From Nostoc sp. CHAB 5715 (lineage in GTDB: Bacteria; Cyanobacteriota; Cyanobacteriia; Cyanobacteriales; Nostocaceae), in the NCBI RefSeq assembly GCF_020829685.1, contig NZ_JAIVFR010000349.1, positions 1-6,845 of the forward strand: a stretch of DNA of 6,845 nucleotides. The letters are read 5' to 3'. The stretch's first letter is position 1, and the number at the start of each line of letters is the position of its first letter. The position numbers and the translations under genes are program-made. Shown here one piece after another: positions 1-5,998 of the stretch. A model generated the notes under the pieces. It was not told the origin of the DNA, did not search any database, and saw only the letters and a program-made list of their open reading frames with translations.

Positions 1-168
1 AAAAGAGATCAGCTCAACCAGCTAGTTAGAAAACTGAATCGCAGCAAGTCCACAAGAGGCGATCGCACAATACTACGCTTGATAAGCTTTTTGGGTAGGC
101 TTATGCTCTATAAGATTGGCTATACCCAAGAAAGCAGGCAGCTTGGTATCGAAGGCTCTACATACTAG
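1..168 (+). CDS. 3' end of an unrecognised protein (55 codons, open at the left edge)
   Basis: Frame 1 is open from the first base to a TAG stop at 166-168 and encodes 55 residues. The tail is rich in Lys and Arg and includes a hydrophobic stretch (ILRLISFLGRLMLYKIGY, about residues 28-45). The start lies outside the window. I recognise no family. A HIP1 octamer at 59-66 falls inside the frame, as is usual for cyanobacterial chromosomal DNA. An open run of this length can occur by chance, so it could also be non-coding or a decayed gene end. Confidence 0.35.
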   Translation, partial: KRDQLNQLVRKLNRSKSTRGDRTILRLISFLGRLMLYKIGYTQESRQLGIEGSTY

Positions 169-190
169 AAAATTCCAGCAATAACCTTAA

Positions 191-374
191 CTATAGCAAT
201 CCTAAATGATTCATGAGAAAATACGGTAATATTTAATGTACTTTAAATAACTTACTTTGAAGCTATGGATTATGCAATATATAATTCTAGCCGGAAAATT
301 AAGTTGTTAATGAGTGTTTAAAAGTACGATTATAATTTAAGTATTTTCTCACAGATGATTCCGGATTGCTATAG
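191..374. mobile_element. MITE-like element with 34-bp terminal inverted repeats, non-coding
   Basis: The left end (191-224, beginning CTATAGCAATCC) and the right end (341-374, ending GGATTGCTATAG) are reverse complements at 28 of 34 positions. The outer 12 bases and the inner 11 bases match exactly, and the mismatches sit in the middle. The 116 bp between them are AT-rich and hold no useful reading frame. The terminal GCAATCC is flanked on both sides by TA, which would fit the TA target duplication typical of IS630/Tc1-mariner elements, but the symmetry of the ends makes this ambiguous. It is probably a non-autonomous miniature element moved by a transposase encoded elsewhere. A large RNA hairpin that is not mobile is the main alternative. 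Confidence 0.65.
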
Positions 375-420
375 ACGGTATTTAAATATAATGAAGTGAT
401 TTTTCATTATGTTAAATAAA

Positions 421-455
421 TGGTAGAACGCAAATTTATGCGTCTACCATTTTTT
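421..455. terminator. Strong hairpin terminator, possibly bidirectional
   Basis: TGGTAGA (421-427) pairs with TCTACCA (443-449) and CGCA (429-432) pairs with TGCG (439-442), with one bulged A and a 6-base loop. Six T residues (450-455) follow on the plus strand, giving a classic intrinsic terminator in that direction. On the minus strand the hairpin lies 60 bp past the stop of the DUF1350 gene and is followed by a T-rich ATTTATTTAAC. It may therefore end that transcript too. The plus-strand T tract is the better one, although the only candidate plus-strand gene ends at 168. Confidence 0.75.
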
Positions 456-508
456 ATATACGTAAATTATATTTCGTACTAGTACACTGCTTGGACTTTC
501 AGCAGTTT

Positions 509-1507
509 TTATGTTGATTTTTCTTTCAGTTCCTCAAGCAATTTAATTACATTATCCTCAAAGCCTTTATTTCGCTCTTGAACTGATTCAATCAACAGTT
601 TATCAAAAAGATTAATCACATACTTGCCTAGTTGAATACCTAACGGTTTTAAATGTCCGCCCTCTAAAGCTTTTAGAAATTCTTGGGGTGGTTTTCGCAG
701 AATATTAGTAAACCATTCACAGGTGAATTTAGCAATATTATCTGATTTGAAACAGACTAAACCCATGATATTAAATAGCCCACTATCCTTGATTAAGTTG
801 TGGGTTTCTTCAACAGTTGGTTTCACACCCCAACCAAAATTATCGATGATATCCGCTAAAAATTGAGGACGAATTGCGCTCCCTGTGTCAGCAATAGCAG
901 GTGCTAATAGGATAGAAACCTGCCCTTTAATGAAGACACTGTTAATTTTGATTTTCCGACCTACATAAGTGCAAATTAGTTTTTGATCTTCTAGAATTTT
1001 TCGTTGAAGCTCCTCAAAGAGAATATTAATGTCTGCAATGACACTTTCTATCTGTGACTCATCCGAAGTATGAGATAACAAGCTCCGAATAAACTTTTCT
1101 CTATCTTGAGGCTCTGGAGGTAAAGCAGTAAATCCTTCTAACAAGGAGATATATTTACAACCAAGGCTATGTCCAATCCAAGAAAAGTTTTTATCATTTA
1201 GATAAGCTTCATAATCATATCCTGCAACACTTGCCATCCTTACAAGCTCTGGCAGAATTTCATACTGCTCTCTCATGAGGAAACCAGCTTCTACATAATG
1301 GTTAAAACTAAAATTAAACGGCAGAAGAATAATCGTATATCCTTCCTCGAATAGAGATTGAAGCAGATAGCGATAAAAAATCATGGGGCCAAATGTACCA
1401 AAGAAAGCCCCTGCAATAAATTGAATTACTCCTTTAGGCTGTGGATGCAGAGCAACCCAACTGTGAGAAACGGGTTTAAATCTTAGTTTTAAACTTGCTT
1501 TTACCAT
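509..1507 (-). CDS. DUF1350 family alpha/beta-hydrolase-like protein (332 aa)
   Basis: The protein resembles the DUF1350 family, which is found in cyanobacteria and plant plastids and whose members have an alpha/beta-hydrolase fold of unknown substrate. The N-terminal segment WVALHPQPKGVIQFIAGAFF (17-36) is the family hallmark. A nucleophile elbow GHSLG at 112-116 puts the candidate catalytic serine at 114. Asp256 (in KSDNIAK) and His285 (in EGGHLKP) are plausible remaining triad members, by inference from the fold order. No signal peptide is evident, so it is probably cytoplasmic or loosely membrane-associated. The ATG at 1505-1507 has no clear Shine-Dalgarno sequence. A TATACA box on the minus strand (1541-1546) could be a -10 element but lacks a good -35. 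The gene is divergent from ccmP and followed by the hairpin at 421-455. The family call is strong, while the catalytic function is untested. Confidence 0.9.
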   Translation of the reverse strand: MVKASLKLRFKPVSHSWVALHPQPKGVIQFIAGAFFGTFGPMIFYRYLLQSLFEEGYTIILLPFNFSFNHYVEAGFLMREQYEILPELVRMASVAGYDYEAYLNDKNFSWIGHSLGCKYISLLEGFTALPPEPQDREKFIRSLLSHTSDESQIESVIADINILFEELQRKILEDQKLICTYVGRKIKINSVFIKGQVSILLAPAIADTGSAIRPQFLADIIDNFGWGVKPTVEETHNLIKDSGLFNIMGLVCFKSDNIAKFTCEWFTNILRKPPQEFLKALEGGHLKPLGIQLGKYVINLFDKLLIESVQERNKGFEDNVIKLLEELKEKST

Positions 1508-1798
1508 GACTTAGCAATGAGTGTATCTCATTTTGGTAGGTGTATACTTAACCTTCAAACCAAAGTTGCAGCTTTTCGGATTCTTTAAAAGATTTTTTTG
1601 CAAAACTGAGATGCTTGCCTTGGTAACATATAGCGGTTCTCAATTGCATGGAATACAGACCTAACAAGAAAAGCCCTAACCCTTGTAGCGTTGGGGAGTA
1701 AGCCTCAAAGCCTCTCTGCTAAAAGGCTACGGTGTACACACAAGTCTTTGGTGAGGCCATTTAAGATTTATCGTGCAGCTTTTGAGATACCTCACCCT

Positions 1799-1844
1799 GG
1801 TTTTACTACGTAAAACCTGTCCCTCTCCTTACTAAGGAGAGGGA
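1799..1844. repeat. Two adjacent perfect hairpins, probably a dispersed intergenic repeat
   Basis: GGTTTTAC (1799-1806) pairs perfectly with GTAAAACC (1810-1817) across 3 bases. Immediately after it, TCCCTCTCCTT (1820-1830) pairs perfectly with AAGGAGAGGGA (1834-1844) across another 3 bases. Two perfect short-loop hairpins two bases apart are not expected by chance. The sequences resemble dispersed repeats of Nostoc-type genomes, which is recall, not a search. No T tract follows, so it is a poor intrinsic terminator. Confidence 0.65.
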
Positions 1845-2021
1845 GTGTAATAAAGCTTGTACAATTGTCAAGGCGGTTTTTACTGCCAGAATACTTCTCA
1901 GGCGTAAGATTTATCGACAGCAAAATTTATCTACATTGTGTTTTTCCATCCTTCACTTGTGGCAAAAATGCCCCAACTTAGGCGTTCATCTCTTGCAATA
2001 GATAACTTTTACCCTTATGAC

Positions 2022-2029
2022 TGGAGAGC
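2022..2029 (+). promoter_or_regulatory. Shine-Dalgarno sequence that fixes a TTG start for ccmP
   Basis: GGAGAG at 2023-2028 lies 7 bases before TTG at 2036-2038. An in-frame TGA at 2018-2020 prevents extension to any upstream ATG or GTG. The ATG at 2017-2019 is in another frame. The TTG therefore has the right spacing and gives the N-terminus MGIELRS expected from CcmP homologues. Confidence 0.85.
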
Positions 2030-2035
2030 AAAATC

Positions 2036-2677
2036 TTGGGAATAGAACTACGCAGTTTCGTATTTCTCGACAGCCTGCAACCTCAACATGCAGCATATAT
2101 GGGAACAGTAGCTCAAGGCTTCTTACCATTACCAGGGGATACATCACTGTGGATTGAAATCTCTCCTGGTATCGAAATTAATAAAATTACGGATGTAGCC
2201 CTGAAAGCTGCCTCTGTCCGTCCGGGAGTACAGGTAGTTGAACGACTGTATGGACTATTAGAAGTTCATTCTAGCTCCCAAGGTGAAACGCGAGCTGCTG
2301 GGCAAGCAATTTTGGCTACATTAGGAGTCCGAAAAGACGAATGTCTCAAACCGCGTGTTGTTTCTAGCCAAATTATCCGCAACATCGATGCTTACCAAAC
2401 ACAACTTATTAATCGCACGCGACGGGGACAGCTACTACTAGCAGGGCAAACGCTGTATGTATTAGAAGTGGAACCTGCTGCTTACGCTGCACTAGCTGCG
2501 AACGAAGCAGAGAAAGCGGCATCGATTAACATCCTTGAGGTTCAAGCTGTAGGTAGTTTTGGACGGCTTTACTTAGGTGGACATGAAAGAGATATTCTAG
2601 CAGGTGCGGCAGGAGCATTAACAGCAATAGAAAGTGTAGCTGGTCGGGCAAATCCTCTGGGTATGCGTCAGGAGTAA
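2036..2677 (+). CDS. ccmP: CcmP, tandem-BMC carboxysome shell protein (213 aa, TTG start)
   Basis: CcmP is a minor shell protein of beta-carboxysomes. It forms pseudohexameric trimers that stack in pairs around a gated pore proposed to pass larger metabolites such as 3-phosphoglycerate or RuBP. The product has two fused bacterial microcompartment domains (about residues 2-105 and 106-203). Its length equals the 213 residues I recall for Synechococcus elongatus CcmP, and the sequence matches it throughout, for example [13 protein letters not shown] (37-49) and [13 protein letters not shown] (108-120). Glu69-Arg70, the pair reported to control the pore, is present. As in other cyanobacteria it lies apart from ccmK, L, M, N and O, none of which are in the window. 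The pentapeptide gene starts 10 bp downstream, so co-transcription is likely. The start is TTG, preceded by a good Shine-Dalgarno sequence. Confidence 0.95.
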   Translation: MGIELRSFVFLDSLQPQHAAYMGTVAQGFLPLPGDTSLWIEISPGIEINKITDVALKAASVRPGVQVVERLYGLLEVHSSSQGETRAAGQAILATLGVRKDECLKPRVVSSQIIRNIDAYQTQLINRTRRGQLLLAGQTLYVLEVEPAAYAALAANEAEKAASINILEVQAVGSFGRLYLGGHERDILAGAAGALTAIESVAGRANPLGMRQE

Positions 2678-2687
2678 AAAAGAGAAA

Positions 2688-3494
2688 ATGGCAAATCGAG
2701 AGCATCTAGCTTTACTCAAAGCAGGTGCAGTTACATGGATTGAGTGGAGAGAGAAAAATCCTCAGATTGAACCAGACCTCAGTGCTGCAAACCTCCAAGG
2801 GGATAACCTCAGAGGCGCAAATCTCCAGGGGGTAAATTTGAGCAAGGTGGATTTGGGTAATGCTTTACTTGTGCGAGCAAACCTCAGTAGTGCTGACCTG
2901 AGTAGTGCCAACCTCTACAAAGCCTTGCTCATTGAAGCTAACTTGAGTGATGCTAACTTCAGTGTTGCTAACTTGAGTGGTGCTATACTTACACAGACAG
3001 ATTTGAGTCATGCTAATTTCATTGGAGCAGACTTGAGTGAGACGAATCTTAGAGGCGCTGCGATCGCTCATGCTAATCTAATTGGAACCGACTTAAGAGG
3101 CGCTAACTTGAGAGATGCCGATTTAGGTGCAGCGAAGCTAATGCGGACTAATCTCTCTTTTGCCAACCTCATTGAAGCTAACTTGATTGCGGCTGACCTC
3201 AGCGAGGCGAGTTTGTACGAAGCAGAAGTGTTAGGGGCTTATCTTTATAAAACTGAGCTATACAAAGCTAATCTAAACAAGGCTCACCTCAGTGGTGCTT
3301 ACCTATTCCGGGCTAACTTAAGTGAAGCTGATTTGAGTCAAGCTGACTTGAGTTGGACTAACCTCAGAGGCGCGAATTTGGCAGGCGCGAATCTCAGAGA
3401 AGCTAACCTCAGAGGAGCCGACATTAGGGGAGCTAATCTCAACGGCGTAAATCTTCAGGAGGCAATCATGCCTGACGCTTCAAAGCATCATTAA
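2688..3494 (+). CDS. Pentapeptide-repeat protein with 47 uninterrupted repeats (268 aa)
   Basis: Residues 1-28 are a short cap (EHLALLKAGAVTWIEWREKNP) of a kind often seen at the start of cyanobacterial pentapeptide proteins. Residues 29-263 are 47 consecutive A(N/D)LXX pentapeptides in one unbroken register, followed by the five-residue tail ASKHH. With four pentapeptides per coil this predicts a right-handed quadrilateral beta-helix (Rfr fold) of nearly 12 coils. Departures from the consensus (ALLVR, ALLIE, AAIAH, AEVLG, AYLYK) keep the central hydrophobic residue. There is no signal peptide or membrane segment, so a soluble cytoplasmic rod is expected. The biochemical function of most family members is unknown; some are DNA-mimicking gyrase inhibitors, but nothing here shows that role. 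The ATG follows the ccmP stop by 10 bp, with GGAG (2671-2674) and AGAGA just upstream as weak ribosome sites. A carboxysome link is inference from position only. Confidence 0.93.
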   Translation: MANREHLALLKAGAVTWIEWREKNPQIEPDLSAANLQGDNLRGANLQGVNLSKVDLGNALLVRANLSSADLSSANLYKALLIEANLSDANFSVANLSGAILTQTDLSHANFIGADLSETNLRGAAIAHANLIGTDLRGANLRDADLGAAKLMRTNLSFANLIEANLIAADLSEASLYEAEVLGAYLYKTELYKANLNKAHLSGAYLFRANLSEADLSQADLSWTNLRGANLAGANLREANLRGADIRGANLNGVNLQEAIMPDASKHH

Positions 3495-3560
3495 TTTTAT
3501 AAACCTTTTTAACAATATTATATATCCAAATTCGTCCATTTTTAAGATTTGGTAAAGAAG

Positions 3561-3587
3561 TTGACATAAATTGTAGTTTATGATACT
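3561..3587 (+). promoter_or_regulatory. Candidate sigma-70-type promoter for the RTX gene
   Basis: A consensus -35 box TTGACA (3561-3566) is followed after 15 bp by GATACT (3582-3587), which matches 4 of 6 positions of the -10 consensus. The spacer is two bases short of ideal. Transcription would begin near 3594 and give a leader of about 245 nt before the ATG at 3841. Confidence 0.4.
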
Positions 3588-3684
3588 ACTTAATTAATTA
3601 CAGGTGACTTAAAAAATATGGAAAAATAATAAAAATAAATTTTGCCCCAATTACTTACCATTTGCATAATCAACTAACCAAATC

Positions 3685-3717
3685 AATAATTAATATTATC
3701 TAAATAATATAATTATT
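3685..3717. repeat. AT-only inverted repeat
   Basis: AATAATTAATATTAT (3685-3699) and AATAATATAATTATT (3703-3717) are reverse complements apart from a one-base shift, separated by CTA-type spacer bases. They lie among further TTAATTAA-type sequences. Given the base composition, part of this symmetry could be chance. It could form a weak hairpin or be a binding site for an AT-preferring DNA-bending protein. Confidence 0.35.
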
Positions 3718-3840
3718 AATTAAGTTAATAAAAGCACCTTTACTTCCAACGAGAAGTTTAAGTAATCTACATTGAACTTATAAAAAGTTCTGTGACTGAG
3801 GCCGAAGTTAGGCATTAGTTAGAAATTTAGGAAAAATAAT

Positions 3841-5184
3841 ATGGCAGTTATTTTCGGCACTACAGATCCTGACACCACAAATGGGACATCGGGAGATGAT
3901 ACGATATATGGTTGGGCTAATGGTGGTAATGCCAATAGTTTGTCTGGTAATGATATCCTGAATGGTGCAGATGGTAATGATAATCTATTTGGCGGGACAG
4001 GAAACGACAGTTTAATCGGTGAACTTGGCAATGACACACTTGATGGTGGCTTGGGTACTGACAGCTTAAATGGGGGAGTAGGCGACGATACTTACGTCAT
4101 TGACAGTGCTACGGACACCATTACCGAGGCGACTAATTCAGGCATAGATACCGTTCGGTCTTCTGTCCCCTACACACTGGGTGCCAATCTAGAGAATCTG
4201 AGACTCACCGGAACTAGGACTATCAACGGGACAGGTAACAGTCTTAATAACATAGTGTTTGGTAATATTGCCAACAACACTCTGAATGGGAGAGCAGGCG
4301 ATGACACGCTAGATGGAAATTTGGGCAATGATACCCTCAATGGTGACAGCGGCAATGATAGTTTACAGGGCGGCCCTGGCAATGAGTTACTCAATGGGGG
4401 GTCTGGAAACGACATCCTCATCGGTGTTTTCCCTGGCAGTTCCCTTCCACCTGGATTAGGGGAGACTGATACCTTAACTGGCGGCGTTGGGCTAGATACA
4501 TTTGTCCTTGGGGACGCGATAAATGTCTACTACGACGATAAAAACACTACGAATGCTGGTTTTGGGGATTTGGCTACTATTACTGACTTTAATCCTAGTG
4601 AAGATCGAATACAACTCCAAGGCTCTCAAATAAACTATCGCTTGCAATCTGTTGGAGCAAATACACAAATATTTTTAGACAAACCTGGAGCAGAGCCAGA
4701 TGAGATCATAGGTATTGTGCAGGGGGTAGTAAACCTCAGACTTGATAGTGACGATTTCCTTTTCTATGAGCAGGAAAATGCTGGACAAGCTACAAACAAT
4801 ACACTAGCCAGTGCTGAAAGATTAGGTTCTTTATCATCAGGTTCAGACATTAATCTCTCAGGTGAGTTAGTAACAGTTCAACCGGGGGACAATCCCGATT
4901 TCGACTTTTTTACATTTTCCCTAGCAAATCCAGGAACTGTTATTATCAGTGCGGCGACAACCGATGATACAGTTATCGGACTGTTTAACAATGCTGGGAT
5001 TTTACTGCAAAGTGATGACGATAGTGGCCTCGACTTTGGGTCATTAATCACCGCTTTATTGGGTGCTGGAACCTACTCAATTTCAGTGAGTAAATATGCT
5101 TTCTTCCCCCAAGATGGCGGAACTTTCTCTGGCTCTAGTGATAGTAACCCTGCTCCTTATACGCTAGGAGTCAGTTTGGCATAA
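3841..5184 (+). CDS. RTX calcium-binding protein with C-terminal PPC-like domain (447 aa)
   Basis: Twelve hemolysin-type GGxGxDxLx nonapeptides are visible: one at 15-23, five in exact tandem at 42-86, five in exact tandem at 150-194, and one at 214-222. Such blocks fold into a calcium-loaded parallel beta-roll. Residues 82-140 (DDTYVIDSATDTITE through NNIVFG) are the usual linker between RTX blocks, and 218-310 (DTFVLGD, LATITDFNPSEDRIQL) is the RTX-associated C-terminal segment. Residues about 318-447 resemble the pre-peptidase C-terminal (PPC) domain, with DNPDFDFFTFSL at 350-361 and GAGTYSISV at 408-416. There is no Sec signal peptide and no enzyme domain. Export through a type I (TolC-dependent) system is the family norm, but no transporter gene is nearby. 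AGGA (3829-3832), 8 bases before the ATG, supports the start. A surface or extracellular-matrix role is inference. Confidence 0.92.
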   Translation: MAVIFGTTDPDTTNGTSGDDTIYGWANGGNANSLSGNDILNGADGNDNLFGGTGNDSLIGELGNDTLDGGLGTDSLNGGVGDDTYVIDSATDTITEATNSGIDTVRSSVPYTLGANLENLRLTGTRTINGTGNSLNNIVFGNIANNTLNGRAGDDTLDGNLGNDTLNGDSGNDSLQGGPGNELLNGGSGNDILIGVFPGSSLPPGLGETDTLTGGVGLDTFVLGDAINVYYDDKNTTNAGFGDLATITDFNPSEDRIQLQGSQINYRLQSVGANTQIFLDKPGAEPDEIIGIVQGVVNLRLDSDDFLFYEQENAGQATNNTLASAERLGSLSSGSDINLSGELVTVQPGDNPDFDFFTFSLANPGTVIISAATTDDTVIGLFNNAGILLQSDDDSGLDFGSLITALLGAGTYSISVSKYAFFPQDGGTFSGSSDSNPAPYTLGVSLA

Positions 5185-5327
5185 GAACGTTGTCAACTTA
5201 AAAAAGTACTGCTTTATAAGACTGATTGAGGGATACTTTTAGTGCTAGTTAGAGGGATACGACCATGTGTCTCGCTTCCCTAACAAAAGACTATTTATAA
5301 GCTAGTACGCTTGGCTTTGTGAAGAAT

Positions 5328-5403
5328 TGTAGGTTGGGTTAAGCAAAGCGCAACCCAACAAAGCCCCGGAAATGTTGGGTTTCGTTCCTCAACCCAACCT
5401 ACA
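5328..5403. repeat. Nested-palindrome dispersed repeat (GTAGGTTGGGTT type), possible terminator of the RTX transcript
   Basis: The outer arms TGTAGGTTGGGTT (5328-5340) and AACCCAACCTACA (5391-5403) are perfect 13-bp reverse complements. Inside them AACCCAACA (5352-5360) and TGTTGGGTT (5373-5381) form a second perfect 9-bp stem around an AGCCCCGGA-containing loop. The motif AACCCAAC or its complement thus occurs four times in 76 bp. I recognise this as a very widespread intergenic repeat of cyanobacteria, by recall only. On the plus strand it is followed within two bases by CATTTTTATTTTTTATCC, so it could end the RTX transcript 144 bp after that stop codon. Confidence 0.8.
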
Positions 5404-5502
5404 CATTTTTATTTTTTATCCTTAACCGAGCAGTATTGGCGCCCTAGTTGTGCAAATTAAATGCGCGACAGCTTATGTCAAGTTGAAATTGACGAGTTAG
5501 CA

Positions 5503-5554
5503 CGACACCGAGAGAGTATTTAATAACTTCCCCGCGTTTTCTATCTCCGTGTCG
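5503..5554. repeat. Imperfect inverted repeat CGACAC...GTGTCG
   Basis: CGACACCGAGAGA (5503-5515) faces TCTATCTCCGTGTCG (5540-5554). The six terminal bases pair perfectly and GAGA pairs with TCTC after one mismatch. The loop is about 25 bases, and TTTTT follows at about 5561-5565 on the plus strand. It could be a weak terminator or another repeat remnant. Confidence 0.4.
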
Positions 5555-5696
5555 AGAGAATTTTTGCCGTTAATACTAATCACTTCTCCAATATCTATTA
5601 GCTCTACTTATACCTGAATAATCCTGAGAAAAAATTGGGAAATCGTCAGGATATTACTTTTGTAACCATGTAAATGTGACTATGCCAATTATAAAG

Positions 5697-5724
5697 ATGA
5701 CATTCACTGAAGGATGTTTATACT
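5697..5724 (+). promoter_or_regulatory. Candidate promoter for the sigma factor gene
   Basis: ATGACA (5697-5702) matches 5 of 6 bases of the -35 consensus. After 16 bp, TATACT (5719-5724) matches 5 of 6 bases of the -10 consensus. This is the best hexamer pair I found in the gap. It would give a transcript start near 5731 and a leader of roughly 300 nt. Confidence 0.4.
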
Positions 5725-5966
5725 GTGTTATAAAAGTTACTATTAAAAACCATCAAGGTTGAAATGTTAACTAAGTAGTTGAAATATTGAAAACCTAGCT
5801 GCCGATTTGAATAGCTATTGGTTTAATCAAAAGTTTAGCAGCCGATTAAGTTCAGTAATGCTGTATCCAATAAAACCCTTACAGTTAATTTCAAAAAAAA
5901 ATTGTAATGGAACGTTCAACCATGTTAGTTCATCGTAAATCACGGGAACAATAGCAACAGTTGAAT

Positions 5967-5998
5967 AGCTGACCGTAATCTAAGCTGACCGAAATCTA
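5967..5998 (+). repeat. 16-bp tandem duplication upstream of the sigma factor gene
   Basis: AGCTGACCGTAATCTA (5967-5982) is followed without a gap by AGCTGACCGAAATCTA (5983-5998); they differ at one base. The pair ends 30 bp before the ATG at 6029. Related words lie upstream: AGCTGCCGATT (5797) and AGCAGCCGATT (5837), exactly 40 bp apart. It may be a regulator site, a leader-RNA structure element or a recent slippage event. Confidence 0.7.

Larger units (their letters stand above)
169..508. other. Intergenic region with a small inverted-repeat element and a terminator
   Basis: This 340-bp AT-rich gap holds a 184-bp inverted-repeat element (191-374), a small hairpin (ATAATGAA 388-395 pairing with TTCATTAT 403-410, 7-base loop), a strong terminator hairpin (421-455) and a perfect 10-bp palindrome GTACTAGTAC (476-485). 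The bases just after the minus-strand gene also form a short hairpin, CTGCT 487-491 with AGCAG 501-505. I see no convincing gene here on either strand. Confidence 0.6.
1508..2035. other. Divergent intergenic region between the DUF1350 gene and ccmP
   Basis: This 528-bp gap has no credible gene. The middle part (about 1630-1860) looks like a patchwork of dispersed cyanobacterial repeats: a segment starting TATAGCGGTTCTCAATTGC at 1630, a small stem of AGCCT and AGGCT around 1710-1727, and the hairpin pair at 1799-1844. The repeat assignment rests on recall of similar Nostocales intergenic sequence and needs a copy-number search. The last 150 bp before ccmP are AT-rich with a GGCA-AAAA-TGCC hairpin at 1962-1973. 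I found no promoter with two good hexamers there. Confidence 0.5.
3495..3840. other. AT-rich intergenic region upstream of the RTX gene
   Basis: This 346-bp gap is extremely AT-rich and contains no gene. It holds a promoter candidate (3561-3587), an AT-rich inverted repeat (3685-3717), a small hairpin ACTTC/GAAGT (3742-3757) and a palindrome GAACTT-ATAAA-AAGTTC (3774-3790). No clear terminator follows the pentapeptide gene. The downstream part is the probable leader of the RTX gene. Confidence 0.6.

Noticed and set aside
476..485. GTACTAGTAC palindrome as a LexA site
   Set aside because: It does not have the spacing of the cyanobacterial LexA box and lies downstream of, not in front of, the nearest gene.
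2017..2019. ATG upstream of ccmP as its start codon
   Set aside because: It is out of frame with ccmP; the in-frame TGA at 2018-2020 rules out any start further upstream.
2865..3071. Open frame on the minus strand inside the pentapeptide gene
   Set aside because: Its own five-residue periodicity (repeated TQVS/TEVS units) is the antisense image of the 15-bp repeats of the real gene.
3819..4037. Open frame on the minus strand at the start of the RTX gene
   Set aside because: A Pro/Ser/Leu-rich antisense image of the Gly/Asp-rich nonapeptides, with no independent support.
4170..4421. Open frame on the minus strand within the second RTX block
   Set aside because: Same antisense effect of the RTX repeats; low-complexity Ser/Leu/Pro product.
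5461..5523. 20-codon ATG reading frame in the intergenic region
   Set aside because: No Shine-Dalgarno sequence, very short, and its 3' half overlaps an inverted repeat; most likely chance.
5727..5740. GTT-N8-TAC as an NtcA (nitrogen regulator) site upstream of sigC
   Set aside because: It departs from GTA-N8-TAC, lies downstream of the best -10 box, and no TAN3T box occurs at the required distance after it.
5758..5998. CRISPR array
   Set aside because: The repeats are too short and of several different sequences, with no regular unique spacers and no cas genes nearby.
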